A stretch of DNA of 5,505 bases from Cyclobacteriaceae bacterium. GTDB taxonomy: Bacteria > Bacteroidota > Bacteroidia > Cytophagales > Cyclobacteriaceae. The stretch spans positions 1 through 5,505 of the forward strand of contig JALWRJ010000276.1 of the NCBI GenBank assembly GCA_026994125.1. Direction: 5' to 3'. A model generated the notes under the pieces. The model did no database searches. It was not told the DNA's origin and saw only the letters and a program-made list of their open reading frames with translations. Shown piece after piece: positions 1-5,334 of this stretch (the stretch's first letter is position 1; every line of letters begins with the position of its first letter). A program made the position numbers and the translations under genes.

Positions 1-347
1 CCCATATTATACAACAGGAAGGCTATAAATTGGTGGCCTTAAATTACATTTTTTGTTCGGATGCTTACTTGCATCAAATAAACCAGGAATACCTGCAACA
101 CGATACCTACACCGATATTATTACCTTTGACAACTCCGAAAAACCAACCGAATTAGAAGCTGATATTTTTATTAGTATCGATCGCATACAAGAAAACAGC
201 CAAACCTTAGCTACCCATTTTGATGAAGAACTGCACCGGGTTATTATACACGGAGTGTTGCACCTGGTGGGCTTTAACGATAAAACGGAATCATTAAAAA
301 AAGAGATGCGTAAAAAAGAAAACGCTTGTTTATCTTTGCGCCACTAA
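1..347 (+). CDS. ybeY: Endoribonuclease YbeY (rRNA maturation factor), 3' part
   Basis: YbeY is a metal-dependent single-strand endoribonuclease that acts in 16S rRNA 3'-end maturation and ribosome quality control in the cytoplasm. The gene is cut by the left window edge: the frame is open from base 3, 114 residues are visible, and the stop is TAA at 345-347, so the N-terminal third or so and the true start are missing. Family hallmarks are the segment LNYIFCSDAYLHQIN, then HDTYTDIITFD, ADIFISIDR, and the metal-binding stretch ELHRVIIHGVLHLVGFND. In the usual H-x3-H-x5-H motif the first two His are present (codons 249-251 and 261-263), but the third position is Asp (279-281) in GFNDK. From memory GYKDK-type endings are common in Bacteroidota YbeY, so this is probably lineage variation rather than decay. 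It lies upstream of mnmG on the same strand with a gap that carries two parS sites. Confidence 0.96.
   Translation, partial: HIIQQEGYKLVALNYIFCSDAYLHQINQEYLQHDTYTDIITFDNSEKPTELEADIFISIDRIQENSQTLATHFDEELHRVIIHGVLHLVGFNDKTESLKKEMRKKENACLSLRH
331..338 (+). promoter_or_regulatory. Possible Bacteroidota -7 promoter element for mnmG
   Basis: TATCTTTG matches the Bacteroidota primary-sigma -7 consensus TAnnTTTG exactly. It lies in the last codons of ybeY about 100 bases before the likely mnmG start, so a transcript starting near 345 would carry both parS sites in its leader. No TTG is found at the expected -33 distance (about 19-21 bases upstream), so the call is weak and the match may simply be ybeY coding sequence. 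Confidence 0.3.
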
Positions 348-385
348 AAAATAACGCTTCGATAGAAGCATAAGCTAAACAACAA

Positions 386-401
386 CGTTCCACGTGGAAC
401 A
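386..401. promoter_or_regulatory. parS: parS site 1 (ParB-binding centromere site)
   Basis: CGTTCCACGTGGAACA contains the perfect 14-bp palindrome GTTCCACGTGGAAC (387-400). The well-known bacterial parS consensus is TGTTTCACGTGAAACA; the CACGTG core and the GTT/AAC outer arms agree, and the differing T/C and A/G positions vary as a symmetric pair. ParB binds such sites, spreads or slides as a CTP clamp and recruits ParA and SMC for chromosome segregation. The site is intergenic between ybeY and mnmG, and its centre lies 26 bp from that of a second site. Confidence 0.85.
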
Positions 402-411
402 AAACCAAAAT

Positions 412-427
412 TGTTTCACGTGGAACA
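412..427. promoter_or_regulatory. parS: parS site 2 (ParB-binding centromere site)
   Basis: TGTTTCACGTGGAACA differs from the classical consensus TGTTTCACGTGAAACA at one base (position 12, G for A). Its last base is the A of an in-frame ATG at 427, so the site abuts or slightly overlaps the beginning of mnmG. Two parS sites 26 bp apart, centre to centre, make a chance match unlikely. ParB bound here could also hinder mnmG transcription, but that is inference. Confidence 0.88.
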
Positions 428-435
428 TGTATATT

Positions 436-2298
436 ATGTTTAAAGAATACGATGTAATAGTAGTAGGAGCCGGCCATGCCGGATGCGAAGCTGCTGCAGC
501 CGCTGCAACAATGGGCAGTAGTGTTTTGTTGGTTACCATGAACATGGCAACCATTGCTCAAATGAGCTGCAACCCCGCCATGGGTGGGGTTGCCAAAGGG
601 CAAATAGTGCGCGAAATAGACGCCCTCGGTGGGCTATCGGGTATCATCTCGGATAAATCCATGATACAGTTTAGGATGCTCAACAAATCGAAAGGGCCCG
701 CCATGTGGAGCCCCCGCACCCAAAACGACCGGTTGCTCTTTGCCCAGGAATGGCGCCTCGCCCTAGAAAAAATTGAGAACCTCGATTTTTGGCAGGAGAT
801 GGTAAAAGAAATTGTAGTTGAACACGGTAAAGTTACCGGTGTTAAAACCGGCATGGGTCATATTATTAAGGGCAAATCCGTAGTGCTTACCAATGGCACT
901 TTTTTAAATGGAATTATCCATATAGGCGAAAAACAATTTGGCGGGGGCCGAACTGCCGAACACGCAGCTACAGGCCTTACCGAACAACTTGTAAGTTTAG
1001 GTTTTGAATCGGGCCGTATGAAAACCGGAACACCCCCAAGGGTGGATGGCCGCTCCTTAAACTATGCCGCCATGGAAGAACAACCCGGAGATGAACACCC
1101 CGGTAAATTTTCGTTTACTAATACAACCCCGCTAACCCAACAACGTAGCTGCTACATTACCTATACCAACCCCAAAGTACATGGTATTTTGGAAACCGGT
1201 TTTGAGCAATCTCCTATGTTTACCGGGCGTATTCAAGGCGTTGGCCCCCGGTATTGCCCGTCTATCGAAGATAAAATTAACCGCTTTGCCGAACGCGACC
1301 GCCATCAAATATTTGTTGAACCCGAAGGATGGAATACCGTAGAAGTTTATGTAAACGGTTTCTCTACATCGCTGCCCGAAGAAGTGCAATACAAAGCACT
1401 TACCCAAATAAAAGGCTTTGAACATGTACGTATGTTTAGACCGGGCTATGCCATTGAATACGATTACTTTCCTCCTACGCAATTAAACTTAACCCTAGAA
1501 ACCAAATTGGTTGAAAACCTGTTTTTTGCCGGACAAATAAACGGTACCACCGGCTACGAAGAAGCAGCCGGGCAAGGCTTGGTGGCCGGTATTAATGCCC
1601 ATAATAAATTGGCCGGTAAAGAACCTTTTGTACTCAGCCGCTCCGAAGCTTATATAGGTGTTTTAATTGACGACCTTATTAATAAAGGTACCGAAGAGCC
1701 TTACCGTATGTTTACCTCACGAGCCGAATTTAGAATACTGCTAAGGCAGGACAATGCCGATGTACGACTAACCCCCAAAGGATATGAATTAGGTTTGGCA
1801 AGCAAACAACGAATGGAGGACGTAACACAAAAGCAAAAGGGAGTTGCTAAACTGGTAGAACAAATACGGGCAACAAAAATAAAACCGAACGAAGCCAACA
1901 CCCCACTACAACAGATGAATACAGCTACCCTAAAAGAAGGAACCACCCTGGAAAAATTGTTAAAACGACCCGAGTTAAACTTAACACACCTCGCCCAACT
2001 TTCGCCAAACCTGCAAGAGGAAATACAATCGCTACCGAAAGAGATTACCGAACAGGCCGAAATACAAATAAAATATGCCACCTACATAGAAAAAGAATCG
2101 CAGCTGGCCGGCAAACTGGGTACCATGGATATGAAAAAAATACCGGATGGGTTTAACTACCAAAGTATAGCTGCCCTATCAGCCGAAGCCAGGGAAAAAC
2201 TCGAAAAAATTAAACCCACCACCGTAGGACAAGCCAGCCGGATAAGTGGTGTTTCACCTGCCGATATTTCGGTATTACTCGTTTACCTAACTAGATAA
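436..2298 (+). CDS. mnmG: tRNA uridine-5-carboxymethylaminomethyl(34) synthesis enzyme MnmG (GidA)
   Basis: MnmG works with the GTPase MnmE to put a carboxymethylaminomethyl group on U34 of certain tRNAs, using FAD, NADH and methylene-tetrahydrofolate. The FAD dinucleotide-binding motif YDVIVVGAGHAG is at residues 5-16. The conserved cysteines sit in MSCNPA (Cys45) and RYCPS (about Cys274), corresponding to the two catalytic cysteines of the E. coli enzyme. Further family blocks are GGGRTAEHAATGL, GRMKTGTPPR, GYEEAAGQGLVAGINA and the signature EEPYRMFTSRAEFR, followed by the helical C-terminal domain that contacts MnmE and tRNA (IPDGFNYQSIAALS, PTTVGQASRISGVSPADISVLL). The length of 620 aa is near the E. 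coli 629. I chose ATG 436 (MFKEYDV) because homologues begin just before YDV. ATG 427 is possible. The GTG at 394 would place the start inside parS site 1 and is rejected. The stop overlaps the next ATG by one base (TAATG). Confidence 0.97.
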   Translation: MFKEYDVIVVGAGHAGCEAAAAAATMGSSVLLVTMNMATIAQMSCNPAMGGVAKGQIVREIDALGGLSGIISDKSMIQFRMLNKSKGPAMWSPRTQNDRLLFAQEWRLALEKIENLDFWQEMVKEIVVEHGKVTGVKTGMGHIIKGKSVVLTNGTFLNGIIHIGEKQFGGGRTAEHAATGLTEQLVSLGFESGRMKTGTPPRVDGRSLNYAAMEEQPGDEHPGKFSFTNTTPLTQQRSCYITYTNPKVHGILETGFEQSPMFTGRIQGVGPRYCPSIEDKINRFAERDRHQIFVEPEGWNTVEVYVNGFSTSLPEEVQYKALTQIKGFEHVRMFRPGYAIEYDYFPPTQLNLTLETKLVENLFFAGQINGTTGYEEAAGQGLVAGINAHNKLAGKEPFVLSRSEAYIGVLIDDLINKGTEEPYRMFTSRAEFRILLRQDNADVRLTPKGYELGLASKQRMEDVTQKQKGVAKLVEQIRATKIKPNEANTPLQQMNTATLKEGTTLEKLLKRPELNLTHLAQLSPNLQEEIQSLPKEITEQAEIQIKYATYIEKESQLAGKLGTMDMKKIPDGFNYQSIAALSAEAREKLEKIKPTTVGQASRISGVSPADISVLLVYLTR

Positions 2299-3176
2299 TG
2301 GAACTCGAAAATTTAACAGCTTGCCCGGTATGTCAGTCCTCCTCTTTTACCCCTTATTTGCAGGTAAAAGATTATACGGTTTCAAAAGATACCTTTAAAA
2401 TTGTACGCTGCCAACAGTGCCAATTTTTGTTTACCAACCCCCGACCTTTTGCCCAAAATTTAGGTAGCTATTACAAAAGCGATGACTATATATCGCATAC
2501 TAACCAAAGCCATAATCCGGTACACCTGGTGTATAAACTGGCGCGTACCCAAACCTTAAAATGGAAATATAACCTGATTAAAAAATTTAACCCGGCTACC
2601 CTATTAGACTACGGATGTGGCACCGGGCACTTTTTAAATTACTGCGCTTCTAAAGGAATGCAAGCCAGCGGCTTTGAACCCGATGCACCAGCCCGAACCA
2701 TAGCAGCAGCCAAAGGAGTACCGGTACTGCCTTCCACGCAACAGGTAAATAAACAATGGGATGTTATTACCCTATGGCATGTGCTAGAACATATCCCCGA
2801 TGTAAACCGGGTAATGGATTGGCTTTACAAACATATTACTACCCATGGCAAACTAATAGTAGCCTTGCCTAACCCCGAAAGTTATGATGCCCGGCACTTT
2901 AAACAATATTGGGCTGCGTATGATGTTCCCCGACATCTATCGCATTTTACTAAAAAAACATTTACGCTTTTAGCAGAACGGCATCATTTTAGTGTAGAGC
3001 AAATACTACCTATGAAATTAGATTCGTTTTATGTTAGTTTATTAAGCAACCGATACAAAACCAATGGATTTAAACCAATAAAATCTTTTATAACTGGCTT
3101 AAAATCAAATAGTTATGCAAATAAAACCATGAATTACTCCAGCCTTATTTATGTATTATCTCCACAACATCCGTAA
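2298..3176 (+). CDS. Class I SAM-dependent methyltransferase with N-terminal zinc-ribbon-like Cys pairs
   Basis: This 292-aa protein is a predicted cytoplasmic methyltransferase of the Methyltransf_23/11 type; its substrate is unknown. Two CxxC pairs, C9-P-V-C12 and C38-Q-Q-C41, frame a small N-terminal zinc-ribbon-like module, followed by FTNPRP. The SAM-binding motif I is LLDYGCGTGHFL (residues 102-112 and on), the acidic ribose-contacting motif is GFEPD (E127), and the motif IV/post-motif region is WDVITLWHVLEHIPD (154-168). The C-terminus NYSSLIYVLSP resembles that of Bacteroidota homologues, so the gene looks complete. The ATG shares one base with the mnmG stop, which suggests translational coupling, and the 3' end overlaps the lipoprotein gene by 26 bp. 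The CxxC/methyltransferase layout is also seen in sugar or small-molecule C-methyltransferases, so the neighbourhood with tRNA/rRNA genes does not prove an RNA substrate. Confidence 0.9.
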   Translation: MELENLTACPVCQSSSFTPYLQVKDYTVSKDTFKIVRCQQCQFLFTNPRPFAQNLGSYYKSDDYISHTNQSHNPVHLVYKLARTQTLKWKYNLIKKFNPATLLDYGCGTGHFLNYCASKGMQASGFEPDAPARTIAAAKGVPVLPSTQQVNKQWDVITLWHVLEHIPDVNRVMDWLYKHITTHGKLIVALPNPESYDARHFKQYWAAYDVPRHLSHFTKKTFTLLAERHHFSVEQILPMKLDSFYVSLLSNRYKTNGFKPIKSFITGLKSNSYANKTMNYSSLIYVLSPQHP

Positions 3177-4926
3177 AGCTATCCTGGCACTGTTGGCGGG
3201 GTTTAGTATAACAAGTTGTGCCAACCGTGTACCACCTAGTGGTGGCCCAAAAGATAAAACTCCTCCAACGCTTATTGGCTCTATTCCAAAGAATGGCAAC
3301 ACAAATGTGCATACGCAAGAAATAACCCTGCTGTTTGATGAACCCATTGTACAAAAAAACATCCGTAAAGAATTACTTATTACCCCACGCATAACTTCGG
3401 ATTACGAATACAAAATCAAGAAAAACACTTTTATTTTAACGCTAGAAGAACCCCTGGATTCAGCTACTACCTACACCTTTAATTTTAGAAACAGCCTGGT
3501 AGATATTACCGAAGGCAATCCGGCCATAGATTTAGTGCTGGCCTTTAGTACCGGTACTATACTAGATACATTGCAAATTAAAGGTAACGTACGAGATTTG
3601 TTTACCCATAAGCCGGCAGCTAAATTAATTGTAGGTTTATACGATGCCAACGATACCCTTGATCTGTTTAACAGTCCGCCTTACTACCTTACCAAAACAG
3701 ATAAAAAAGGAAACTATTTATTTAGAAACATAAAAGCAGGCAGCTATCTATTATATGCCTTTAATGATGCCAATAATAATAATACCTGCCAATCCGATAG
3801 AGAACCTTATGCCTTTTTAGAACAAGCCATACAGTTGGATTCCAACCTTGTTGCCGATACACTTAACCTTCAATATTTAAATATTGATACACTTAAAATT
3901 AAACGTGCTAAACCCAAAGGAAAATATTTTATTGCCGTAGCCAATAAGTATCTTACCGATGTTTCGTTAACCGCAGCTAACGACAGCACCTTATGGTACA
4001 CCCTGGATAAAGACCATAAAGAAATTAAACTATACAACACATTTTTAATTAAAGATAGTTTGATGGTACAAGCAGAACTTCAAGATTCATTACAACAAAC
4101 GGCCATCGATACATTTTACCTCAAGTTTCCGGAAACCAAACGCGAATTAGATACGTATGAAGCTAAACTAACAAAGCTGGAGGTTTATCCCGAATCAAAA
4201 AAAATACAGTTTAAACTAACCACTAACAAACCTAGCTTCCTAACCTGCCTCGATAGCATTCGTATTCTAAACGATACACTAAACAGTATTCATTTTAATT
4301 CCACGTGGAACATTAAAAAAAATAAAACCCTTACAGAATTCTTATTTTCCAATAACTTGCCAAAAGCATACCTGGATTCGATAGCAGGTAAAAATAAAAC
4401 AGCAGCTAAACCAGGTAGTAAACCAAATGCACCCGATGCTACCCAACTAATAGAAGGAGGCATAACTAGGTTAAAACCCGGAGATAAAAAGACATTACCG
4501 CAAACTAAAAAAACATCTAAAAAAGATTATCAATTAATATTACCCAAAGGTACCTTACACTCTATTGAACAAGACATCGCCAAGCAATTAGCCACCAATA
4601 TGAAACCAAGCTATGAAAAAAGTTTTGGAACATTATTAGGTAAAATAACTACTTCTTACACCCATTACACCTTACAATTAATTACCGATGATTACAAAGT
4701 GGTACGAGAGCTTTCGCCCACAACTAAATTTAAAATAACGCATATAAAACCGGGCGATTACCGCATACGTATTTTAATAGATAAAAATAAAAATGGCCGC
4801 TGGGATGCCGGTAATATTTTAAAACACCAACTACCCGAACCGGTTTTAATTTATAAAGATGCCGATGGAAATACAAAAACAACGGTGCGTGCTAATTGGG
4901 AAATTGAATTAGATATATCTTTTTAA
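3151..4926 (+). CDS. Ig-like (Big_5) domain lipoprotein, Bacteroidota type
   Basis: This is a 591-aa predicted lipoprotein, anchored in the outer or inner membrane and facing the periplasm or cell surface; its function is unknown. The signal peptide has R8-K9, a hydrophobic core and the lipobox I-T-S-C with lipidated Cys23. Next comes the family hallmark PPSGGPKDKTPP (28-39) and a Big_5-type Ig-like domain (about 36-135: PPTL..SIPKNGNTNV, LLFDEPI, TYTFNF, FSTG). A prealbumin/carboxypeptidase-regulatory-like module follows (about 143-218) with IKAGSY at 194-199 and an Asp/Asn-rich loop starting at D206. A similar module recurs near the C-terminus (about 497-556) with IKPGDY at 532-537 and a calcium-loop-like D544-K-N-K-N-G-R-W-D552. 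A Lys/Thr/Pro-rich, low-complexity linker lies around residues 410-450. The start at ATG 3151 overlaps the methyltransferase end by 26 bp and gives a complete signal peptide. A parS-like site lies inside the gene. Confidence 0.9.
   Translation: MYYLHNIRKAILALLAGFSITSCANRVPPSGGPKDKTPPTLIGSIPKNGNTNVHTQEITLLFDEPIVQKNIRKELLITPRITSDYEYKIKKNTFILTLEEPLDSATTYTFNFRNSLVDITEGNPAIDLVLAFSTGTILDTLQIKGNVRDLFTHKPAAKLIVGLYDANDTLDLFNSPPYYLTKTDKKGNYLFRNIKAGSYLLYAFNDANNNNTCQSDREPYAFLEQAIQLDSNLVADTLNLQYLNIDTLKIKRAKPKGKYFIAVANKYLTDVSLTAANDSTLWYTLDKDHKEIKLYNTFLIKDSLMVQAELQDSLQQTAIDTFYLKFPETKRELDTYEAKLTKLEVYPESKKIQFKLTTNKPSFLTCLDSIRILNDTLNSIHFNSTWNIKKNKTLTEFLFSNNLPKAYLDSIAGKNKTAAKPGSKPNAPDATQLIEGGITRLKPGDKKTLPQTKKTSKKDYQLILPKGTLHSIEQDIAKQLATNMKPSYEKSFGTLLGKITTSYTHYTLQLITDDYKVVRELSPTTKFKITHIKPGDYRIRILIDKNKNGRWDAGNILKHQLPEPVLIYKDADGNTKTTVRANWEIELDISF
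3772..3783 (+). repeat. In-frame (AAT)4 trinucleotide run
   Basis: Four AAT codons in a row encode the N-N-N-N of the DANNNN loop of the lipoprotein's first prealbumin-like module. Gain or loss of a unit by slippage would keep the frame and only change loop length. It is short and may have no significance. Confidence 0.5.
4297..4312. promoter_or_regulatory. parS: parS-like site 3, inside the lipoprotein gene
   Basis: AATTCCACGTGGAACA has the same core TTCCACGTGGAA as site 1 and differs from the symmetric form TGTTCCACGTGGAACA at the two leftmost bases. It is read through as codons for N-S-T-W-N. Together with the two sites near mnmG it makes three CCACGTGG/TCACGTGG-type sites within 4 kb, the clustering expected near a replication origin. 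Its last base is about 620 bases to the left of the first DnaA box. Confidence 0.7.
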
Positions 4927-4929
4927 TCC

Positions 4930-4938
4930 TGTGGATAA
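4930..4938 (-). promoter_or_regulatory. DnaA box, perfect TTATCCACA
   Basis: TGTGGATAA on the + strand is the exact complement of the strongest DnaA box, TTATCCACA. It begins 4 bases after the lipoprotein stop codon and opens the box cluster. Confidence 0.8.
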
Positions 4939-4952
4939 GCCACCTGTAGTAT

Positions 4953-4961
4953 GGTGGATAA
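4953..4961 (-). promoter_or_regulatory. DnaA box variant TTATCCACC
   Basis: GGTGGATAA on the + strand reads TTATCCACC on the - strand, one mismatch (last base) from the consensus. It has the same orientation as the perfect box 23 bp to its left, so the two lie about two helical turns apart on the same face. Confidence 0.6.
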
Positions 4962-4969
4962 CAAAGCAC

Positions 4970-4978
4970 TTATGCACA
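4970..4978 (+). promoter_or_regulatory. DnaA box TTATGCACA
   Basis: TTATGCACA matches TTWTNCACA fully and is in the opposite orientation to the two boxes on its left. It sits in an imperfect palindrome, CTTATGCACATAAG (4969-4982), whose 5-bp outer arms pair exactly. Confidence 0.65.
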
Positions 4979-5061
4979 TAAGCAAGCCCCAGCCAAGTAA
5001 ATTACCACTGAAAGCACAAGTACGGTTAACTAACTTACTTAAACAACAACAAGTACACAGC

Positions 5062-5070
5062 TAATCCACA
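5062..5070 (+). promoter_or_regulatory. DnaA box variant TAATCCACA
   Basis: TAATCCACA has one mismatch (second base) to TTATCCACA. It lies 25 bp (start to start) from the next + strand box at 5087, a spacing similar to that of the pair at the left end of the cluster. Confidence 0.5.
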
Positions 5071-5086
5071 GAATAAAAATTAAAAA

Positions 5087-5112
5087 CTATCCACAGCTAC
5101 AAGTGTGGAAAA
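5087..5112. promoter_or_regulatory. Inverted pair of DnaA boxes
   Basis: CTATCCACA on the + strand (5087-5095, one mismatch) and TTTTCCACA on the - strand (5104-5112, full TTWTNCACA match) face each other across 8 bases. CCACA and TGTGG form an inverted repeat that could also fold as a short stem. The pair stands at the left border of the strongly AT-rich part. Confidence 0.6.
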
Positions 5113-5231
5113 AATGAAGATAACTATAACAAACTAAAAATCAATAAATTATAAAACAATGAAACTAAATTAATTCACAATTTTGTATGTATTTATAAAC
5201 AACTTACCCAAGCAAGAAAACTATATAAAAC

Positions 5232-5248
5232 TTATACACAAATCCACA
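5232..5248 (+). promoter_or_regulatory. Tandem DnaA boxes next to the AT-rich segment
   Basis: TTATACACA (5232-5240) fully matches TTWTNCACA, and AATCCACA directly follows, giving a second, weaker box AAATCCACA (5240-5248, two mismatches) that shares one base. Immediately after comes a short GC block, GCCC (5249-5252), and then the most AT-rich part of the window. In other bacteria a box, GC block and AT tract in this order mark the site of strand opening. Confidence 0.6.
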
Positions 5249-5252
5249 GCCC

Positions 5253-5310
5253 TAATATTTAGTAATAATATTTATATAAATTAATTATTAATACTATATA
5301 GAGAATAAAA
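5253..5310. other. Candidate DNA unwinding element (DUE)
   Basis: There are only four G or C bases in 58 (about 93% A+T), with TAATA, TTATATAAA, TTAATTATTAA and ACTATATAG runs. It is flanked by DnaA boxes that point inward from both sides: 5232-5248 on the + strand and 5313-5321 on the - strand. This fits the melting site of an origin. An AT-rich promoter for the next gene could overlap it, but no clear Bacteroidota -7 element was found. Confidence 0.6.
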
Positions 5311-5312
5311 GA

Positions 5313-5321
5313 CGTGGATAA
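5313..5321 (-). promoter_or_regulatory. DnaA box variant TTATCCACG
   Basis: CGTGGATAA on the + strand reads TTATCCACG on the - strand, one mismatch at the last base. It closes the AT-rich segment on the right and lies 13 bases before the GTG start of the TPR gene, so DnaA bound here might also affect that gene's expression (inference). Confidence 0.55.
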
Positions 5322-5334
5322 CTAATTTTATGGT

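Larger units (their letters stand above)
4927..5334. other. oriC: Candidate chromosomal replication origin (oriC)
   Basis: This non-coding gap of 408 bases is far longer than any other spacer here and contains no credible gene. It holds at least four matches to the DnaA-box consensus TTWTNCACA (4930-4938, 4970-4978, 5104-5112, 5232-5240), a further one overlapping the next start codon (5334-5342), and several one-mismatch variants, in both orientations. By hand count 5111-5310 has 36 G+C in 200 bases (82% A+T), and 5253-5310 has only 4 G+C in 58. DnaA boxes beside a very AT-rich unwinding segment, next to mnmG/gidA and parS sites, is the classical oriC arrangement. dnaA itself is not in the window; in Bacteroidota it often lies elsewhere. 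The alternative is a DnaA-titration or DnaA-regulated region; the GC-skew shift over the whole replicon would decide. Confidence 0.75.

Noticed and set aside
244..252. TTATACACG, a one-mismatch DnaA box in ybeY
   Set aside because: Single isolated near-match that encodes the conserved I-I-H of the metal-binding motif; not part of a cluster.
355..371. Small hairpin GCTTC-gata-GAAGC after ybeY as a possible terminator
   Set aside because: The stem is only 5 bp and no T-tract follows. It may be a weak structure but does not support an intrinsic terminator.
1132..1482. Long open frames on the - strand inside mnmG (also 274-603, 558-854, 1701-2081) and opposite the lipoprotein start (3145-3392)
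   Set aside because: They lie opposite clearly real genes, show no recognisable protein motif and have no promoter or spacing of their own; they are shadows of the coding strand.
2250..2257. TGTTTCAC, a parS left half-site inside mnmG
   Set aside because: It is followed by CTGCCG, not GTGAAACA, so there is no palindrome, and it encodes part of the conserved MnmG C-terminus (GVSPAD).
4931..4957. Overlapping inverted repeats GTGG/CCAC and CCACC/GGTGG after the lipoprotein stop, as a possible terminator
   Set aside because: Stems are 4-5 bp with 5-8 base loops and there is no T-tract. The repeats arise from two DnaA-box variants and the sequence between them, so the box reading explains them better.
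5178..5185. CAATTTTG as a -7 promoter element for the TPR gene
   Set aside because: It has one mismatch to TAnnTTTG, no TTG at the -33 distance, and would leave a leader of about 145 bases. Such matches are expected in AT-rich DNA.
4927..5334. Search for a small RNA, tRNA, CRISPR repeat or mobile-element end in the long spacer
   Set aside because: No cloverleaf, no regular direct repeats with spacers, and no terminal inverted repeats with a transposase were seen. The only recurring words are DnaA-box-like.
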